Below are positions 1-5,157 of a DNA stretch of 8,142 nt, one piece after another. Origin of the DNA: an uncultured Bacillota bacterium. Its GTDB lineage: Bacteria > Bacillota > Clostridia > Peptostreptococcales > Anaerovoracaceae. The position numbers and the translations under genes were made by a program. The stretch spans positions 1 to 8,142 of the forward strand of contig CAMJRV010000093.1 in NCBI GenBank assembly GCA_946408315.1, in the 5' to 3' direction. Numbering within the stretch: position 1 is the stretch's first letter; each line of letters opens with the position of its first letter. The notes under the pieces were generated by a model, which was given only the letters and a program-made list of their open reading frames with translations, was not told the origin of the DNA and searched no databases.

Positions 1-407
1 CGACAGGACCTCTCGTCGGAGGAAATCTGTCGCTGCTGGTCGCAACCCTCGGTTCTCCTTATGAAGTCGATACGAAAAATAAAATTTTGTTTATCGAAGA
101 AGTGGATGAAAAGAATTATAAGGTAGACCGGGGCCTTACGTCCCTTGCCCTGGCGGGGAAATTTTCCGACTGCAAAGGCATCCTTCTGGGAACCTGGGCC
201 GACGTGGGCGACCCGGATGTTACGGAGGAGAAAAACCTGACCCTACATCAGATTTTTGAAGAAGTGGTCAAACCTTTTGGAAAGCCCACCATCAATAACT
301 TCAGAGCCGGCCACATCTATCCTCAGATCACGATTCCCATGGGAGCGAAGGCCAGACTGAACGCCACGGACGGAACGGTGGAATTTCTCGAAGCGGCCAC
401 CCAATAA
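1..407 (+). CDS. LD-carboxypeptidase, peptidase family S66 (5' end missing)
   Basis: This is the C-terminal 134 residues of a muramoyl-tetrapeptide (L,D-) carboxypeptidase of the LdcA/MccF family. These enzymes remove the terminal D-alanine from tetrapeptide stems during murein recycling, usually in the cytoplasm. The reading frame is open from base 3 and ends with TAA at 405-407. The visible start is the family block GPLVGGNLSLL. It is followed by the acidic FIEEVDE segment, which should hold the catalytic Glu, and then by AGHIYPQITIPMG, whose His (codon 312-314) is the expected catalytic His. The nucleophilic Ser lies upstream of the window. The family is usually about 300 residues, so more than half is missing. 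An internal TTG at 87 is not a start, because conserved sequence continues in frame before it. No strong terminator follows; a weak stem (ACAG with CTGT, 411-434) lacks a T-run. Family assignment is firm; the exact substrate is inferred. Confidence 0.9.
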   Translation, partial: TGPLVGGNLSLLVATLGSPYEVDTKNKILFIEEVDEKNYKVDRGLTSLALAGKFSDCKGILLGTWADVGDPDVTEEKNLTLHQIFEEVVKPFGKPTINNFRAGHIYPQITIPMGAKARLNATDGTVEFLEAATQ

Positions 408-451
408 GTGACAGTCCGCCGCGGAACCGGCTGTATCTCTTTGAAAACCTC

Positions 452-479
452 TTGATTATACCGTGCCGTATGGTATAAT
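452..479 (+). promoter_or_regulatory. Predicted sigma-A promoter for the rnk-like gene
   Basis: TTGATT at 452-457 and a perfect TATAAT at 474-479 are separated by 16 bases. A TG at 471-472 adds an extended -10 element. Transcription should begin near 486, leaving a leader of about 135 bases before the rnk-like start. It lies just after the LD-carboxypeptidase stop, so the rnk-like gene probably has its own transcript. Confidence 0.65.
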
Positions 480-523
480 AGCATTAAAGAAAAAGAACCG
501 TCATAGATTACATAGATTCCTAT

Positions 524-601
524 GAAGGGCTTTTATTTAATGTGATTAAAGTGCATTTAAATGAAAGGCCTTTTATTTTTTTATAAAAAATAAAAGCTTT
601 C
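524..601 (+). promoter_or_regulatory. Leader with three mutually complementary arms
   Basis: Three AT-rich segments lie in the leader of the rnk-like gene. Arm A is GAAGGGCTTTTATTT (524-538), arm B is GAAAGGCCTTTTATTTTT (563-580) and arm C is AAAAATAAAAGCTTTC (586-601). Arm C can pair with arm B to give a hairpin with an 11 bp run plus a bulged base, or with arm A to form a longer-range stem. A and B are near direct repeats competing for the same partner. The pairing ends 8 bases before the ribosome binding site at 610. This could be a leader switch or just a weak hairpin from AT-rich repeats; the pairing is seen, regulation is inferred. A tandem repeat of CATAGATT lies just upstream (502-509 and 511-518). 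Confidence 0.4.
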
Positions 602-609
602 TAATTTAT

Positions 610-616
610 GGAGGTG
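610..616 (+). promoter_or_regulatory. Ribosome binding site fixing a TTG start
   Basis: GGAGGTG at 610-616 sits 5 bases before the TTG at 622-624. No ATG or GTG in this frame is better placed, so the site decides the start of the rnk-like protein at TTG. Confidence 0.8.
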
Positions 617-621
617 CTGAG

Positions 622-1029
622 TTGTCAAGGCAAGTATACATCACGGAAAATGACAGGATCAGATTGAAGAAACTGATCAGCGATGCGTTGCTGGAAGGAT
701 TGCAGTCGGATAAGTCGTTCGGAGAGCTGAACAGGGAAATCGAAAAAGCGAAGATCGTCGATATCAAACAGCTTCCCGGCGATGTAATTACGATGAATTC
801 AAAGATTCTCATCCAGCTGGGCGAAAACGAGGAAGAGGTTACACTGGTGTATCCTCAGGAAGCCGATTTGATCGAAAACAAGATTTCCGTACTGTCCCCG
901 ATCGGAACCGCGATCCTCGGATATCGGGAAGGCGATACGGTAGAGTGGACGGTCCCCTCGGGTGTGATGGAAGTTAAGGTCAAAAAAATTCTCTATCAAC
1001 CGGAAGCCGCCGGTGATCTCGACTTATAA
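622..1029 (+). CDS. rnk: Rnk-like regulator (GreA/GreB C-terminal domain protein)
   Basis: This 135-residue protein matches the Rnk (regulator of nucleoside diphosphate kinase) family in both length and layout. The N-terminal part (about residues 1-50) is predicted to be a short helical hairpin beginning ITENDRIRLKKLI. Then comes DVITMNSKI and a GreA/GreB-type C-terminal domain with LVYPQEAD, VLSPIGTAILGYREGDTVEW and the hallmark ending KILYQPEAAGD. Escherichia coli Rnk has nearly the same length and the same YQPEAAGD tail. Family members bind RNA polymerase in the secondary channel, but Rnk has a shorter coiled coil than GreA and is not known to stimulate transcript cleavage. The start is TTG at 622. 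The gene stands alone, with its own promoter and an unusual leader. The family call is strong; a role in nucleoside diphosphate kinase control is known for proteobacterial Rnk only. Confidence 0.88.
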   Translation: MSRQVYITENDRIRLKKLISDALLEGLQSDKSFGELNREIEKAKIVDIKQLPGDVITMNSKILIQLGENEEEVTLVYPQEADLIENKISVLSPIGTAILGYREGDTVEWTVPSGVMEVKVKKILYQPEAAGDLDL

Positions 1030-1202
1030 GATTTATAACTCGATTTATAAAAAGAATGTAGGCATAACAAAAGCCGCACCGGATATCTCCCCCCGGAAAC
1101 CGCCGCCTTCCTGCGCGTTGCGCAAGTCGGTGATCGATTTTACGGTTTCTACGGAGAGATACCCGGTGCGGCTTGATTTATCGTCCTATAAATTATAAAT
1201 CG
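1030..1202. repeat. Structured inverted-repeat element E1 at a convergent junction
   Basis: The left arm at 1071-1090 (AAGCCGCACCGGATATCTCC) pairs with the right arm at 1153-1174 in an imperfect stem of about 20 bp. The 62-base interior holds a second stem, GGAAACCG (1095-1102) with CGGTTTCT (1143-1150), and a small hairpin TGCGC-GTT-GCGCA. The GC-rich unit lies between AT-rich repeats: GATTTATAA occurs twice on the left (1030-1038, 1042-1050) and TATAAAT twice on the right (1187-1193, 1194-1200). CGATTTATAA (1041-1050) pairs exactly with TTATAAATCG (1193-1202). The element fills the space between the rnk-like gene and the convergent acyl-CoA synthetase gene. It could be a terminator, a dispersed stem-loop repeat or a structured RNA. 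Its core resembles E2 (3969-4081) when the two are read on opposite strands. An open frame over it (1013-1198) shows no coding signal. Confidence 0.7.
1064..1174 (-). terminator. Probable terminator of the acyl-CoA synthetase gene, formed by E1
   Basis: Read on the minus strand, the E1 stem begins about 30 bases after the synthetase stop and ends in GCGGCTTTTGTT, a GC-rich stem followed by an interrupted T-tract. The plus-strand reading ends in CTTGATTTA, a poorer T-tract, so release of rnk transcripts there is less certain. The loop is far longer than in a usual intrinsic terminator. Confidence 0.5.
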
Positions 1203-1204
1203 CG

Positions 1205-2965
1205 CTAAATGTTCTTGTGTCTTTGTATCTTACTCGTCGTCGTCTTGATGAATTCATCCTTTCGGACTGCGATGTTTCTGACCCTCTTATAAATCGGAAG
1301 CTTTTCATTGATCTCCGCGATTACCTTTTTGATCAGAGACTGGACCTCTTCCTCTCCAAAGCTATCTCCGAACTCCTCGTAGATCGCTTCGTAATTCGGG
1401 CGAATCTGGGCGCTTACCTGAGTATCGTCGCTCTCCTCGTCGAATAAACCGTGGACGAGGCTTTCCTGGATATACTTGTTCCGGTTGATATAGTACTCCA
1501 CTTCCTCGGGATAGATGTTCTTGCCCGTTTTGGTCACAATGACATTCTTTTTCCTCCCGGTAATGTAGAGCCAGCCCTCCTTATCCAGAAAACCGAGGTC
1601 TCCCGTATGGAACCATCCGTCCTTCAACACTTCCGCTGTCTTTTCAGGCATGTTGTAATACCCCAGCATGACGTTGGGGCCCCGATATATGATTTCACCG
1701 ATTCCGCTTTCATCCTTGTCGATGATCCTGATTTCACCGCGGTCTACTGCGGGTCCGACAGAGCCTGCCTTTGCATAGGGATTGCAAAAATCGGGCGTTC
1801 CGGAAACCAGAGGGGAACATTCCGTCAGTCCGTAGCCCTGCAGCATGTGGAACCCCAGATCCTCAAACCCTCTCAGCACATTGGGATCGATCCCGGCCGC
1901 TCCGGTGATCATCAGCCTCAATTTCCCGCCGAACTTCTCGTGCACGCTCTTGAAAAGCTTTCTGCCGGCGTCGATGCCCATGGATTTTAACGTCCTGTTC
2001 AGCTTGATCGCTTTCCTCAGCGTACCGGCCTTTCCCGACTTCTCCGCCTGCTTCCAGATCTTCTCATAGACCGATTCAAAGATGAGCGGAACTCCGACCA
2101 GCACGGTCGCCTGCGCCTCCGCGAGGTTCTTGTTGATATATTTCAGGCCTTCAAAGAAAGCGATGGAAGCGCCCCGGTAAAGGACCAGCGACACCCCCAG
2201 GGTAGATTCAAACGTATGGTGGATCGGAAGGATGGACAGGGTCCTGTCCTCCGGCGTAATAGATGCAATTTTACAGGTATCCACGATGCAGGAAGCGATA
2301 TTGTAATGACTCAGCATCACACCTTTCGCCGCTTCCGTCGTCCCTGAGGTAAACAGGATCGTCTTCATCTCATGGGGGTCGATTTTCGCATCGACAAAGT
2401 CCCGGTTCCCTTCCGCGACGAGCTTCTCTCCGGCGGCAACGAGATCTTCCCATAAAAGGGTCTCTCCCGGGACCGCTCCCCCTTCCGCCGAGGTTTTAAG
2501 CGGTTCCGAAAGATCGGTCCGGTCTCCGTAAACCTTTATCTTTATTTTAAATTCAATATCAAAGTCCTTGAAATATTCTTCAAATCTCTGGGTGTAAAAT
2601 ACCGCGCGGCAGCCCGCCTGCTTTAAAAGATTATAGATTTCATCCCGGGTAAGCTCCTTGTCCAGCGGCACTACGACGCCCGTGCCGTTTAGAACGGCAA
2701 AATAAGACGCAATCCACTCGTAGCAATTTTCGCCGATCACGGCAATTTTAGAATCCGCAAGACCCATTGAGATCAGTTTTGTTCCCAGCGCATCGACATC
2801 ATTCTTTACCTGAGCATAGGTAATCCGAAAGTATTCGCCTCCCTTTTCCTTCTTGACCAAAAACGCCGGGCGCTCGGAATAAAGCCGGGCGCTGGAATCC
2901 AGCATCTCCTTCAAGGTATCCATCTCTCTTACTTTGTGATATTTTGCTTTCAGCTTGTTTTCCAT
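1205..2965 (-). CDS. AMP-forming long-chain acyl-CoA synthetase-like ligase
   Basis: This 586-residue ANL-superfamily enzyme should activate a carboxylic acid, probably a fatty acid, with ATP and CoA through an acyl-adenylate. Visible motifs are the phosphate loop ILFTSGTTEAAKG (203-215), the A5 motif GYGLTECSP (377-385), TGD with Asp456, the hinge ITGRKKNVIVTKTGKNIYPEEVE (468-490, written here for its Arg471 and Gly481), and the catalytic C-terminal Lys579 in TTTSKIQRHK. No signal peptide or membrane segment is seen, so it is cytoplasmic. The length fits bacterial FadD-like enzymes of about 560-640 residues. ATG at 2965 has AGAGGAG at 2972-2978, six bases upstream. One oddity is Glu211 in the phosphate loop, where the family signature has Gly or Ser. 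The gene is monocistronic, divergent from deoD, and ends at E1. Chain-length preference cannot be read from the sequence, and a role as an acid-CoA ligase for another carboxylate is possible. Confidence 0.88.
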   Translation of the reverse strand: MENKLKAKYHKVREMDTLKEMLDSSARLYSERPAFLVKKEKGGEYFRITYAQVKNDVDALGTKLISMGLADSKIAVIGENCYEWIASYFAVLNGTGVVVPLDKELTRDEIYNLLKQAGCRAVFYTQRFEEYFKDFDIEFKIKIKVYGDRTDLSEPLKTSAEGGAVPGETLLWEDLVAAGEKLVAEGNRDFVDAKIDPHEMKTILFTSGTTEAAKGVMLSHYNIASCIVDTCKIASITPEDRTLSILPIHHTFESTLGVSLVLYRGASIAFFEGLKYINKNLAEAQATVLVGVPLIFESVYEKIWKQAEKSGKAGTLRKAIKLNRTLKSMGIDAGRKLFKSVHEKFGGKLRLMITGAAGIDPNVLRGFEDLGFHMLQGYGLTECSPLVSGTPDFCNPYAKAGSVGPAVDRGEIRIIDKDESGIGEIIYRGPNVMLGYYNMPEKTAEVLKDGWFHTGDLGFLDKEGWLYITGRKKNVIVTKTGKNIYPEEVEYYINRNKYIQESLVHGLFDEESDDTQVSAQIRPNYEAIYEEFGDSFGEEEVQSLIKKVIAEINEKLPIYKRVRNIAVRKDEFIKTTTSKIQRHKNI

Positions 2966-3024
2966 TTCATGCTCCTCTGAAAAGAATCGTGTTACTACAT
3001 AACAGGGTATGGATTATTATGTTA

Positions 3025-3045
3025 GATACTATGCAATATAATATC
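3025..3045. promoter_or_regulatory. Operator-like inverted repeat in the acyl-CoA synthetase leader
   Basis: GATACTAT (3025-3032) and ATAATATC (3038-3045) are inverted repeats matching at 7 of 8 positions around a 5-base spacer. The size (21 bp) and symmetry fit a dimeric repressor site in the leader of the minus-strand gene. The surroundings are very AT-rich, so chance symmetry is possible. Confidence 0.25.
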
Positions 3046-3085
3046 CTGCATTAATATAATAAATGAATTTCATCAGCAAGTAAAC

Positions 3086-3112
3086 AACAATTAGAAGCAT
3101 TTCTGAATTGTT
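3086..3112. promoter_or_regulatory. Inverted repeat overlapping the synthetase -10 element
   Basis: AACAATTAGAA (3086-3096) and TTCTGAATTGTT (3101-3112) form 11-base inverted arms around GCAT, with one extra G in the right arm. The left arm covers the predicted -10 hexamer of the minus-strand promoter, so a bound dimer would block transcription. It lies about 20 bases from the deoD -35 region. The symmetry is seen; a bound regulator is inferred. Confidence 0.4.
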
Positions 3113-3119
3113 CCGTCAA
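3090..3119 (-). promoter_or_regulatory. Predicted promoter of the acyl-CoA synthetase gene
   Basis: On the minus strand, TTGACG (3119-3114) and TCTAAT (3095-3090) each match consensus at five of six bases, with an 18-base spacer. Transcription would start near 3083, giving a leader of roughly 118 bases. It is the best sigma-A-like match upstream of this gene. Confidence 0.5.
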
Positions 3120-3131
3120 TCGAATTAATTA

Positions 3132-3161
3132 TTTCCACTCAACCTCCCGTTATGATATACT
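3132..3161 (+). promoter_or_regulatory. Predicted deoD promoter
   Basis: TATACT at 3156-3161 is preceded by TGA (3153-3155), which gives an extended -10. A weak -35, TTTCCA, sits at 3132-3137 with an 18-base spacer. The start would be near 3168, leaving a short leader that begins just before the AGGAGGT ribosome binding site (3175-3181), nine bases from the deoD ATG. Confidence 0.5.
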
Positions 3162-3190
3162 TATAGAAAAAAATAGGAGGTCGTTTCATT

Positions 3191-3898
3191 ATGACTGCAC
3201 ATATCTACGCAGCGCAAAAGGGTGAAATCGCAGAATCAATCCTGCTTCCGGGAGATCCTCTCCGAGCGAAGTTCATTGCGGAAAATTTTCTGGACAGCCC
3301 CAAATGCTACAATGAAATCAGAGGTATGCTGGGATATACCGGCACTTACAAGGGAGTCCCCGTTTCCGTACAGGGTACGGGTATGGGAATGCCTTCCATG
3401 GGAATCTACAGCTGGGAACTGATCAAGGACTACGGCGTTCAAAATCTGATTCGAATCGGTTCCGCCGGCTCTTTCTCAGAGAAGGTTAAAATCAGGGACA
3501 TCGTTTTCGGCGTCGCCGCATCCACCGATTCCAACTATGTCCACACCTTCGGAGTCAACGGGACCTACGCTCCCTGCGCAGACTTCGATCTGCTGATGAA
3601 GGCGAAAGCGTGTGCCGATAAGCTGGAACTTCCCGTCCATGCAGGAAATATCGTGTCCTGCGACGTCTTCTACGAACAGCAGGAAGGCTGGTGGCAGAAG
3701 TGGGCGCAGATGGGAGTGCTGGCCGTGGAGATGGAAGCAGCCGCCTTGTACATGAATGCGGCCTATCTGGGCGCGAAAGCCCTGTGCATCGTAACGATCA
3801 GCGATCATTTCATCACCTCGGAGCAGTCGACCTCCCAAGAGCGGGAAAAGACCTTTACCGATATGATGAAAATCGCCTTGGATACAGCAATTTCATAA
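3191..3898 (+). CDS. deoD: Purine nucleoside phosphorylase, DeoD type
   Basis: This 235-residue enzyme should cleave purine (deoxy)nucleosides with phosphate into base and (deoxy)ribose 1-phosphate, for purine salvage in the cytoplasm. DeoD enzymes of this length are hexamers. The sequence shows His4, LLPGDPLRAKFIAENFL (18-34, with Gly21 and Arg25), Arg44 in NEIRGMLGYTG, GTGMGMPS (62-69), the phosphate-binding RIGSAGSF (88-95, Arg88 and Ser91), VEMEAAALY (179-187, with Glu180, Met181 and Glu182), TISDH with Ser204 and the catalytic Asp205, and Arg218. All expected active-site residues are present. The Asp in TISDH, rather than Asn, supports use of both 6-amino and 6-oxo purines, as in other DeoD proteins. 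ATG at 3191 has a strong AGGAGGT upstream. It is monocistronic, with its own promoter and terminator. No other salvage gene is next to it. Confidence 0.95.
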   Translation: MTAHIYAAQKGEIAESILLPGDPLRAKFIAENFLDSPKCYNEIRGMLGYTGTYKGVPVSVQGTGMGMPSMGIYSWELIKDYGVQNLIRIGSAGSFSEKVKIRDIVFGVAASTDSNYVHTFGVNGTYAPCADFDLLMKAKACADKLELPVHAGNIVSCDVFYEQQEGWWQKWAQMGVLAVEMEAAALYMNAAYLGAKALCIVTISDHFITSEQSTSQEREKTFTDMMKIALDTAIS

Positions 3899-3916
3899 AT
3901 CAGCGATTCCATGAAT

Positions 3917-3961
3917 AGCCCCGGAAGATGACGAAACGCAGGCATCTTTCAGGGCTTTTTT
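3917..3961 (+). terminator. Intrinsic terminator of deoD
   Basis: AGCCCCGGAAGATG (3917-3930) pairs with CATCTTTCAGGGCT (3943-3956), with one mismatch and one G-U pair, and is followed by a run of six T (3956-3961). It begins 18 bases after the deoD stop. Confidence 0.85.
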
Positions 3962-3968
3962 ATCGAAC

Positions 3969-4081
3969 GCCGTGTTGTGGTATTCCCAACGGAAGACCTG
4001 AAGCCTTATACCGAGCTTATGCGAAGCTTCAGCGCAGCATTCAAGCGAGGGAGGCTTCCGTGGGAATGACCACAGCACGGC
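3969..4081. repeat. Structured inverted-repeat element E2 at a convergent junction
   Basis: The left arm at 3969-3995 begins GCCGTGTTGTGGTATTCCC and pairs with the right arm at 4055-4081, which ends CACAGCACGGC. The arms are 27 bases with only one mismatch and two single-base offsets. The 59-base interior offers an inner stem, CTGAAGC (3998-4004) with GCTTCAG (4026-4032), or an alternative GAAGCCT (4000-4006) with AGGCTTC (4052-4058). The element lies between the deoD terminator and the response regulator stop, and is flanked by CTTTTTTA (3955-3962) and CTTTTTTTA (4083-4091). On the plus strand it ends in a seven-T run, so it could act as a second plus-strand terminator. The flanking repeats also suit an inserted stem-loop repeat. 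Short open frames across it on either strand (for example 3893-4144 minus) look spurious. Confidence 0.75.
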
Positions 4082-4088
4082 ACTTTTT

Positions 4089-5147
4089 TTACAGCGGAAA
4101 GATGACCTTATGTTCACTGTCATCAATGGCATAATTGTCTTCATGAAACAGACCGGCGCACGCAGCTACGACTTCGGCGTGATAGAGGGTGCCCGAATTC
4201 GTCTCGATCTCCTCGAGAGCTTTGGAAAGGCCCATCGCCGGGCGGTACGGCCTGTGGGACATCATCGCCTCTACTACGTCCGCAACCATCAAAATCTGGG
4301 CTTCGATGGAAATTTCGTCTCTTTCCAGCCCCTTGGGATAACCGCTTCCGTCACAGCGTTCATGATGCTGGTAGATCGTTTCCCCCACAACCTCCGGCAG
4401 ATCCACGTTCCGCATCATTTCATATCCGTTTACCGGATGCGTCCTGATCATCTGAATCTCCAGATCGTTGAGCGTGCCCGGCTTGGAGAGAATTTCCGCG
4501 GGAATCGCAATCTTCCCGATATCGTGAATATATCCTGTCATCCGCAAAAGCGCCACCGTCTTTTCATCGAGCTTCATCTTCTCTCCGATGGCCGCGGAAA
4601 GGTTGCCCACCCTTCTTTGATGTCCGGCGGTATACGGATCGCGAATCTCGACGACGGAGGACAGCAGTGAAATGATCCCCTGCATCGCATCCTGAAGCGC
4701 ATTCGTCCGCTTGACGATCATTTCTTCCAGGCTTTTTTGGTATTGCCTGTTTTCTTCCTCAAGCTTGGCCTTTTCATCGGTCAGCTGCTTCATCTTCTCC
4801 ATATTTCGAATCGTCTTGAGAAAGATATCCTTATGGATCGGTTTCGTCAGATAGTCATTCGCCCCGCTTTGAACCGCTTTGACGGCGGTTTCCACGGTAG
4901 GCTCGCCGGTCATTATGACGATTTGTACCGTCGAAGAACTCTCCCGGATCTTTTCCAGGAGTTCAATGCCGGAGGTTCTGGGCATGATGATATCCGTCAC
5001 AATGATATCGTATTCCGTCTGCGACAGCATCTGCAGCGCCGTCTGGGCGTCGGAAGCCGTATCGGCTTCATAGTCTTCTTTCTTTAAGAATTCCGACAAA
5101 GTGATTCTCATGCTCTTTTCATCATCAACAATTAAAACTCTGCTCAT
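4089..5147 (-). CDS. Response regulator with HD-GYP cyclic di-GMP phosphodiesterase domain
   Basis: This 352-residue cytoplasmic protein has a CheY-like receiver (about 1-118) and an HD-GYP output domain (about 155-340), joined by a charged helical, probably coiled-coil linker (115-150). The receiver shows Asp8-Asp9, phospho-acceptor Asp52 in VTDIIMP, Thr80 and Lys102, so it looks fully functional. The output domain carries DPYTAGHQRRV (170-180), HDIGK (208-212), His237 in THPVNG, HHERCDGSGYPKGL (261-274) and Asp290, which are the metal-binding and GYP signatures of active cyclic di-GMP phosphodiesterases. There is no DNA-binding domain. It follows the histidine kinase gene by 10 bases; its ribosome binding site TGAGGT (5155-5160) overlaps the kinase TGA stop, which implies translational coupling. 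Phosphorylation by the kinase should control hydrolysis of cyclic di-GMP to pGpG or GMP. The stop codon lies in the T-run bordering E2. Family call is very strong; the controlled behaviour is unknown. Confidence 0.94.
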   Translation of the reverse strand: MSRVLIVDDEKSMRITLSEFLKKEDYEADTASDAQTALQMLSQTEYDIIVTDIIMPRTSGIELLEKIRESSSTVQIVIMTGEPTVETAVKAVQSGANDYLTKPIHKDIFLKTIRNMEKMKQLTDEKAKLEEENRQYQKSLEEMIVKRTNALQDAMQGIISLLSSVVEIRDPYTAGHQRRVGNLSAAIGEKMKLDEKTVALLRMTGYIHDIGKIAIPAEILSKPGTLNDLEIQMIRTHPVNGYEMMRNVDLPEVVGETIYQHHERCDGSGYPKGLERDEISIEAQILMVADVVEAMMSHRPYRPAMGLSKALEEIETNSGTLYHAEVVAACAGLFHEDNYAIDDSEHKVIFPL

Positions 5148-5157
5148 AGTCGATACC

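Noticed and set aside
411..434. A small stem after the LD-carboxypeptidase gene as a terminator
   Set aside because: Only about seven pairs with a bulge, and no T-run follows, so it was not listed as a terminator.
502..518. Tandem CATAGATT repeats as the start of a repeat array
   Set aside because: Only two copies of eight bases are present in AT-rich sequence; this is not an array or a CRISPR.
1013..1198. A 61-codon plus-strand frame across E1
   Set aside because: It overlaps the end of the rnk-like gene, has no ribosome binding site and is simply the stem-loop sequence read as codons.
1451..1990. A 179-codon plus-strand frame inside the acyl-CoA synthetase gene
   Set aside because: It is the shadow of a fully motif-supported gene on the other strand and lacks a ribosome binding site or any family similarity.
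3142..3181. ACCTCC (3142-3147) complementary to the deoD ribosome binding site GGAGGT (3176-3181), suggesting a sequestering leader
   Set aside because: The ACCTCC segment lies upstream of the predicted -10, so it should not be in the deoD transcript from that promoter.
3893..4144. An 83-codon minus-strand frame across E2 and the deoD terminator
   Set aside because: It runs through the two hairpins and into the regulator gene in another frame; the translation reflects the inverted repeat, not a protein family.
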